The position numbers and the translations under genes are program-made. A stretch of DNA of 64,000 nt from NP936 sp002726085. Lineage in GTDB: Bacteria; Acidobacteriota; Vicinamibacteria; Vicinamibacterales; UBA8438. Below, piece after piece: positions 60,152 to 64,000 of the stretch (position 1 is its first letter; every line of letters starts with the position of its first letter). The stretch is from contig DASCQF010000041.1 of assembly GCA_036012905.1 (NCBI GenBank), positions 16,650 to 80,649 on the forward strand, given 5' to 3'. Under the pieces are notes generated by a model. It was not told where the DNA came from. It did not search any database and saw only the letters and a program-made list of their open reading frames with translations.

Positions 60152-62112
60152 GGCTGCCAGGTCCGCCTGGGACACTCCCCCGGCAGGTCGGCGCGGCGTT
60201 CGCCGACGATGGCGCGCTGGCCGGCGCAATGTCGTCCTTCGAGACTCGGGGCAGCCAGCAAGCCATGGCGGTCGCCACCGCCGAAGTATTCGAGAGCGGC
60301 GGCGTGCTGCTCGCCGAAGCCGGCACCGGAACCGGCAAGACACTTGCCTACCTCGTGCCGGCCATCCTCAGCCGCCACCGGGTGCTCGTCTCGACCGGGA
60401 CCAAGCAGCTTCAGGATCAGATCTACTACAAGGACCTGCCCGCCTTACGCGAGGCGCTGGAGGTCGAATTCACCGCCACCTACATGAAGGGACGGGGCAA
60501 CTATCTCTGTCTCCATCGGTTCGAAGCCTACCGGACGACCGATACCCTGCGCACCTCGGGGGACGAGGGCTATGTGGAGGCGATCGCCGATTGGGCCCCG
60601 CATACCGAAACCGGCGACCGCGCGGAGATCGAGGACCTACCCGACGATCTTCCCTTTTGGGGTGCTATTGCGGCGACCTCGGAGAACTGCATCGGGTCCG
60701 ACTGTCCCCAGTTCCAGGAATGCTTCGTGACCCAGATGCGACAGCGAGCCGCCGAGTCGGACTTGGTGATTGTGAACCATCACCTGCTGTGCGCCGACGC
60801 CGCGGTGCGGCAGTCCGCCTACGGCGAGGTGATTCCCGGCTGTGCCTATGCGGTGATCGACGAGGCCCATCAGCTGGAGGACGTCGCCACTCAGTATTTC
60901 GGCATCTCGTTGGGCACCCACCGGCTGGAGCGGCTGGTCGGTGACGGCCGCCGTTACGTCGACCGCGACATGGAGAACGACCCGGAGACCGGCGACCCTT
61001 TTCGCACAGCGCTCAACCGGGTCGAACACCGTGCGATGCTTTTCTTCGAGGCCGTCGAAGCCCATCTCACTTCAACCGACCGGACACGCCTCGACGCGGC
61101 AGCCATCGAACCGGTGGCAGAGCCCGGACGCCGCCTCGCCAGCACGCTGCGAGCACTCGAAGCGTCGGTGGGGCTCGCCACCGACGCCTCGGAGGACCTC
61201 CGATCGCTCGGTCGTCGCGCCGGCGAGCTGAGCAAACAGATCGACTTCGTGCTCGGGGCCGATGACGAGAGCTTCGTCTACTTTCTTGAACGGCGCGGAC
61301 GCGGTCTGTTGCTCCGCGCATCGCCGGTCGACGTCTCGGCAATCATCCGGGAACTACTCCTCGAACGGATGCGTGCGACCATTCTCACGTCGGCCACGCT
61401 CGCAGTCGACGGCTCGTTCGACTATCAGCGGGCGCGGCTCGGAATTCACGACGCGGTGGAGCTCCGGCTCGCTTCCGAGTTCGATTACGCGGAGCAGACC
61501 GTGCTGTATCTGCCAAGGGGGATGCCCGAGCCTCGGGCCCCGGACTTCACCAGCGCCGCGGCAGCGCACATCATGGCCGTGCTCGAGGCCACCCGTGGTC
61601 GCGCGTTCGTCCTGTTCACCAGCCATGCGAACCTGCGCGAAGTGCACAGGCTGATCACACCGACGACTCCCTTTCCGCTACTCGTCCAGGGAACAGCCCC
61701 ACGGTCGGTGCTCCTTCGCGATTTTCGCGCCACGGCAAACGCGGTACTGCTCGCCACTTCGAGCTTCTGGCAAGGTGTCGATGTCGCCGGTGACGCGCTG
61801 AGTTGCGTCATCATCGACAAGCTGCCATTTGCGGCACCGAGTGACCCGATCACCGCGGCACGCATCGAGTCAATCGAGAAGGCCGGTGGAAACCCGTTCG
61901 CCGAGTATCAAGTGCCGCTGGCCATACTCACGTTGCTACAGGGCCTCGGCCGGCTGATCAGACACCGGCGGGACCGCGGGGTGCTGTCGATACTCGACCC
62001 CAGGATGCTGACCAAGGGCTACGGCCGTCGCTTTCTGGCCTCACTGCCGCCGACACCGATCGTCCGTGAAATAGGGCAAGTCGAGCAGTTCCTGGCCCGC
62101 CACGATACTTGA
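60112..62112 (+). CDS. DinG/YoaA-type iron-sulfur DNA helicase
   Basis: Up to 666 residues, superfamily 2 XPD-like. Walker A EAGTGTGKTLAYLVP (about 69-83), four cysteines for a 4Fe-4S cluster (in NYLCLH, ENCIGSDC and FQECF), DEAH-type Walker B AVIDEAHQLED, SATLAVDGSF, and the late motifs SFWQGVDVAGDAL and QGLGRLIRHRRDRGVLSILD. Such helicases unwind D-loops, R-loops or forked DNA. The start is uncertain: the GTG at 60112 overlaps glyA by 40 nt, and the first clear family sequence is near residue 30, with an ATG at 60229 as an alternative. No exonuclease domain is fused. Confidence 0.9.
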   Translation: MREVPAVSGTDELGLPGPPGTLPRQVGAAFADDGALAGAMSSFETRGSQQAMAVATAEVFESGGVLLAEAGTGTGKTLAYLVPAILSRHRVLVSTGTKQLQDQIYYKDLPALREALEVEFTATYMKGRGNYLCLHRFEAYRTTDTLRTSGDEGYVEAIADWAPHTETGDRAEIEDLPDDLPFWGAIAATSENCIGSDCPQFQECFVTQMRQRAAESDLVIVNHHLLCADAAVRQSAYGEVIPGCAYAVIDEAHQLEDVATQYFGISLGTHRLERLVGDGRRYVDRDMENDPETGDPFRTALNRVEHRAMLFFEAVEAHLTSTDRTRLDAAAIEPVAEPGRRLASTLRALEASVGLATDASEDLRSLGRRAGELSKQIDFVLGADDESFVYFLERRGRGLLLRASPVDVSAIIRELLLERMRATILTSATLAVDGSFDYQRARLGIHDAVELRLASEFDYAEQTVLYLPRGMPEPRAPDFTSAAAAHIMAVLEATRGRAFVLFTSHANLREVHRLITPTTPFPLLVQGTAPRSVLLRDFRATANAVLLATSSFWQGVDVAGDALSCVIIDKLPFAAPSDPITAARIESIEKAGGNPFAEYQVPLAILTLLQGLGRLIRHRRDRGVLSILDPRMLTKGYGRRFLASLPPTPIVREIGQVEQFLARHDT

Positions 62113-62136
62113 TAAAGGTAGACTGGAACTTGACCC

Positions 62137-63093
62137 GTGACTTGCTCTCCCATTGTGCGTCTCCCGAGGATGCTGGCCATCATTGTGGCGCTCTGTCCGA
62201 CAAGCACCAACGCGCAGCCCTCTGGCACGGTGCACGGCACGGTCAGCGATCGGGCTGGACAGCCTGTGTACGGAGCGACGGTGTCGGTCGAGGCTCCGAG
62301 CGGGCGCCACGAGACGTCATCCGACAGCACCGGGCACTTCCAACACACCGATTTGCCCCCGGGACAATACAGCGTGACGGCCGAAACGGACGCGCTCGGC
62401 GGACAGGTGTTCCGTGTCCTCGTGCATCCTGGTGGTTCGGTGGACGTTCGCTTCGTTCTCGAACCGGGACGCACACCGGCGCCGTGGCTGCGCGCGCTTC
62501 CCGGGAATAGGGCCGGGGCGGCAGCGTTCGAGGCAGGGGTCCGCGCCAATCGGGCTGGTGACCTCGAGGAGGCTATCGCGCAGTTCGAGGCGGCGCTACG
62601 GATCATCCTGACCTGTGTCGATTGTCACTTCAACATCGGCGTGGCGTATGGGCGGCTGGACAGATTCGAAGACGCCGAAACCTCATTTAGGGAGGCACTG
62701 CGCATCCGTTCCGACTACGCCGCCGCCTACTATGGTCTGGCCGATATCTACTCCAGACAGAACCGCCTCGAGGCGGCGGCAGCCGCGCGGGGCGAGGCGA
62801 ACCGCATCGCGGTCAACTCGCTGGCGGCCGACCGGGTCCGCGCCCAAGACACGCTGACTCGCGGCATCGCGTTCTGGAATTCCGGTAATGTGGAGGACGC
62901 CGTCAGGCAGTTCAGAGCTGCACTGGAGGGCGACACGACCCTGTTCGAGTCCTACTACTGGCTGGGGCTGGCATATGAGGCGAGCGGCGAGCGCGACGCG
63001 GCCGCCGACGCCTTCTCGCGGTATCTCCGCTCGGATCCAAACGGCGAACACGTTGATGATGCGACCCGTCGTCGCGCGGCCCTCCAACGCTGA
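62137..63093 (+). CDS. Secreted carboxypeptidase-regulatory-like and TPR protein
   Basis: A 318-residue protein from a GTG start, or 307 from ATG 62170. A signal region (LAIIVALCPTSTNAQ) is followed by an Ig-like carboxypeptidase regulatory domain (about 30-105; VHGTVSDRAGQPVYGATVSV and GHFQHTDLPPGQYSVTAE). Then come several tetratricopeptide repeats (about 125-315), such as CHFNIGVAYGRLDRFEDAET and YYWLGLAYEASGERDAAADA. The design is a periplasmic or surface scaffold. It lies 24 nt after the helicase stop and 44 nt before the YggS gene, but a shared function is not evident. Confidence 0.8.
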   Translation: MTCSPIVRLPRMLAIIVALCPTSTNAQPSGTVHGTVSDRAGQPVYGATVSVEAPSGRHETSSDSTGHFQHTDLPPGQYSVTAETDALGGQVFRVLVHPGGSVDVRFVLEPGRTPAPWLRALPGNRAGAAAFEAGVRANRAGDLEEAIAQFEAALRIILTCVDCHFNIGVAYGRLDRFEDAETSFREALRIRSDYAAAYYGLADIYSRQNRLEAAAAARGEANRIAVNSLAADRVRAQDTLTRGIAFWNSGNVEDAVRQFRAALEGDTTLFESYYWLGLAYEASGERDAAADAFSRYLRSDPNGEHVDDATRRRAALQR

Positions 63094-63137
63094 CCGATCT
63101 CCGCGGGTCTTGGCTCGGTGAACGCGTTCCAAGGAAC

Positions 63138-63866
63138 ATGGAACTGGAAGCCCAGATCACGGACAACCTGAACGCGGTCGCCGCCCGGATCGCGGCCGCG
63201 GCGGCGGCCGCAGGACGCGCGGTGACGGAGATCCGACTCGTGGCCGTCTCGAAGACGTTCGGGCTCGCGCATGTCGAGGCGGCGGTGGCAGCCGGGCTTC
63301 ACGACCTTGGGGAAAACAAGGTCCAGGAGGCGCTTCGCAAGCAGGCCGCGGCCAGCACGCTGCAGGTCACCTGGCATCTCATCGGGCATCTGCAGTCCAA
63401 CAAGGCCCGCAAGGCGGTGGCGGCGTTCGACTGGATCCACTCGGTAGACAGCGTGGACCTGCTTCGCCGACTCGACCGAGCAGCCTCCGACTGCGGCCGG
63501 GCACCGAACCTGCTGATCCAGGTCGACCTGGCCGGCGAGGCCACGAAGCAGGGCGCGCCGGAGCCAGAGGTGCGACGCATCATCGACGCTGCCGACACCT
63601 GCCAGTCAGTCGCGGTTCGTGGCCTCATGGTCCTGCCACCCTGGTCCCAGGACCCGGAGGCCGCTCGGCCCTACTTCCGCCGCCTGCGGCAACTGCGTGA
63701 AGAGCTGTGCGCGGCGGGACCAGACCAGTCCCGACTCGACCAGCTCTCGATGGGCATGAGCCACGACTTCGAGGTGGCCGTAGAGGAAGGCGCGACGATG
63801 GTCCGGGTTGGAACCGCTTTGTTCGGCGCACGGCCGCACACGGCACTCGCGATCAATGAGCCTTAG
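63138..63866 (+). CDS. yggS: YggS/PLPBP family PLP-homeostasis protein
   Basis: A 242-residue single-domain TIM-barrel protein. The PLP Lys is in RLVAVSKTFGLAHVEAAV (Lys39); also GENKVQEALRKQ, WHLIGHLQSNKARKAVA, IHSVDSVDLLRRLDRAA, GLMVLPPW and the C-terminal LSMGMSHDFEVAVEEGATMVR with VGTALFG. It binds PLP and affects vitamin B6 and amino-acid homeostasis. AAGGAAC lies before the ATG. Length is normal. Confidence 0.93.
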   Translation: MELEAQITDNLNAVAARIAAAAAAAGRAVTEIRLVAVSKTFGLAHVEAAVAAGLHDLGENKVQEALRKQAAASTLQVTWHLIGHLQSNKARKAVAAFDWIHSVDSVDLLRRLDRAASDCGRAPNLLIQVDLAGEATKQGAPEPEVRRIIDAADTCQSVAVRGLMVLPPWSQDPEAARPYFRRLRQLREELCAAGPDQSRLDQLSMGMSHDFEVAVEEGATMVRVGTALFGARPHTALAINEP

Positions 63867-63954
63867 TACTTCGTTTCAGAAATACAGTGACGTATTTTAG
63901 TGACAGATCATCGACGGCTCAGTTACCCTTGCATAGGCGAGGGAGGGCCTTGAG

Positions 63955-64000
63955 TTGCCACGAACTAGCCCATTCACAGTTGTTCTTACCGCTGGCGAGC
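63955..64000 (+). CDS. IS630-type transposase, first codons (runs off right edge)
   Basis: From a TTG at 63955 the frame reads LPRTSPFTVVLTAGE and continues past the window. PRTSPFxVVLTxEE is a typical beginning of an IS630-family transposase. GGGAGGG lies 6-13 nt upstream and could be the ribosome-binding site. Only 15 residues are visible, so the call rests on a short pattern. Confidence 0.45.
   Translation, partial: MPRTSPFTVVLTAGE

Noticed and set aside
58910..60343. A 477-codon frame antisense to glyA
   Set aside because: Arg/His-rich antisense reading with no domain features.

Overview
The window is GC-rich DNA from a Gram-negative bacterium. The evidence is an LptD-type outer-membrane assembly protein, a TonB/ExbB/ExbD system, a Lol-like ABC cassette with a beta-barrel, and lipoprotein-maturation genes. 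Gene content, short dispersed repeats, Tat lipoproteins and a K+-dependent pyrophosphatase fit Acidobacteriota (Vicinamibacteria-like). That placement is inference from recall and was not tested by search. The gene set is largely chromosomal housekeeping with some mobile material: one IS110-type transposase, the first codons of an IS630-type transposase at the right edge, and one frameshifted protease remnant. I saw no rRNA, tRNA, CRISPR array or prophage.

Layout. 1-209: amino terminus of an M16 zinc peptidase running off the left edge. 321-6519 (minus): a Tat-lipoprotein E1-alpha thiamine-diphosphate dehydrogenase subunit, E1-beta, a YgiT-type zinc protein, two paralogous c-type cytochrome lipoproteins, an MBOAT O-acyltransferase and its SGNH/AlgJ-like partner. 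7062-8254: protease remnant and LemA. 8346-14422 (minus): TetR regulator with operator, LolA-like carrier, two FtsX/MacB-like permeases, an ABC ATPase and an outer-membrane barrel. 14736-20466 (plus): ileS, lspA, lgt, an RluD-type pseudouridine synthase and a Nudix hydrolase. 20943-24118 (minus): lon and a DksA/TraR-type protein. 24647-26119 (plus): a Cys-rich protein, rpmB and ridA. 26340-28490 (minus): bifunctional Rel. 28801-29745 (plus): TPR lipoprotein. 29975-30991: IS110 transposase. 31446-33842 (minus): tonB-exbB-exbD-exbD. 34018-36117 (minus): H+/Na+ pyrophosphatase. 36370-42443 (minus): tgt, yajC, secD, secF, uppP and a DUF502 protein. 42534-43703: ddl. 43914-44036: a tiny Lys/Ala-rich DNA-binding-type protein with its own promoter and terminator. 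44094-46322 (minus): HEAT-repeat/cyclophilin fusion. 46424-51764 (plus): deoxynucleoside kinase-like protein, accD, folC and lptD. 51935-55095 (plus): nucleotide-sugar genes (RmlA, RmlB and an epimerase/reductase). 55121-63866: M20 peptidase, a secreted unknown, thiC, glyA, a DinG-type helicase, a TPR protein and a YggS-type PLP protein.

How the parts fit. Most of the window serves the cell envelope: protein export (SecDF-YajC), lipoprotein maturation (LspA, Lgt), undecaprenyl phosphate recycling (UppP), peptidoglycan (Ddl), LPS assembly (LptD), sugar-nucleotide supply, Lol-like lipid or lipoprotein traffic and TonB energy coupling. The most unusual unit is the E1 cassette at 2848-6519. Its alpha subunit carries a twin-arginine lipoprotein signal and sits beside two small cytochrome c lipoproteins, which suggests an extracytoplasmic 2-oxoacid oxidation module. 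Two genome-scale patterns also stand out. Several genes have a -10 box 6-9 nt before the start codon and no ribosome-binding site, which suggests leaderless mRNAs. At least four families of short repeats sit at gene boundaries, and two of them reach into coding sequence.
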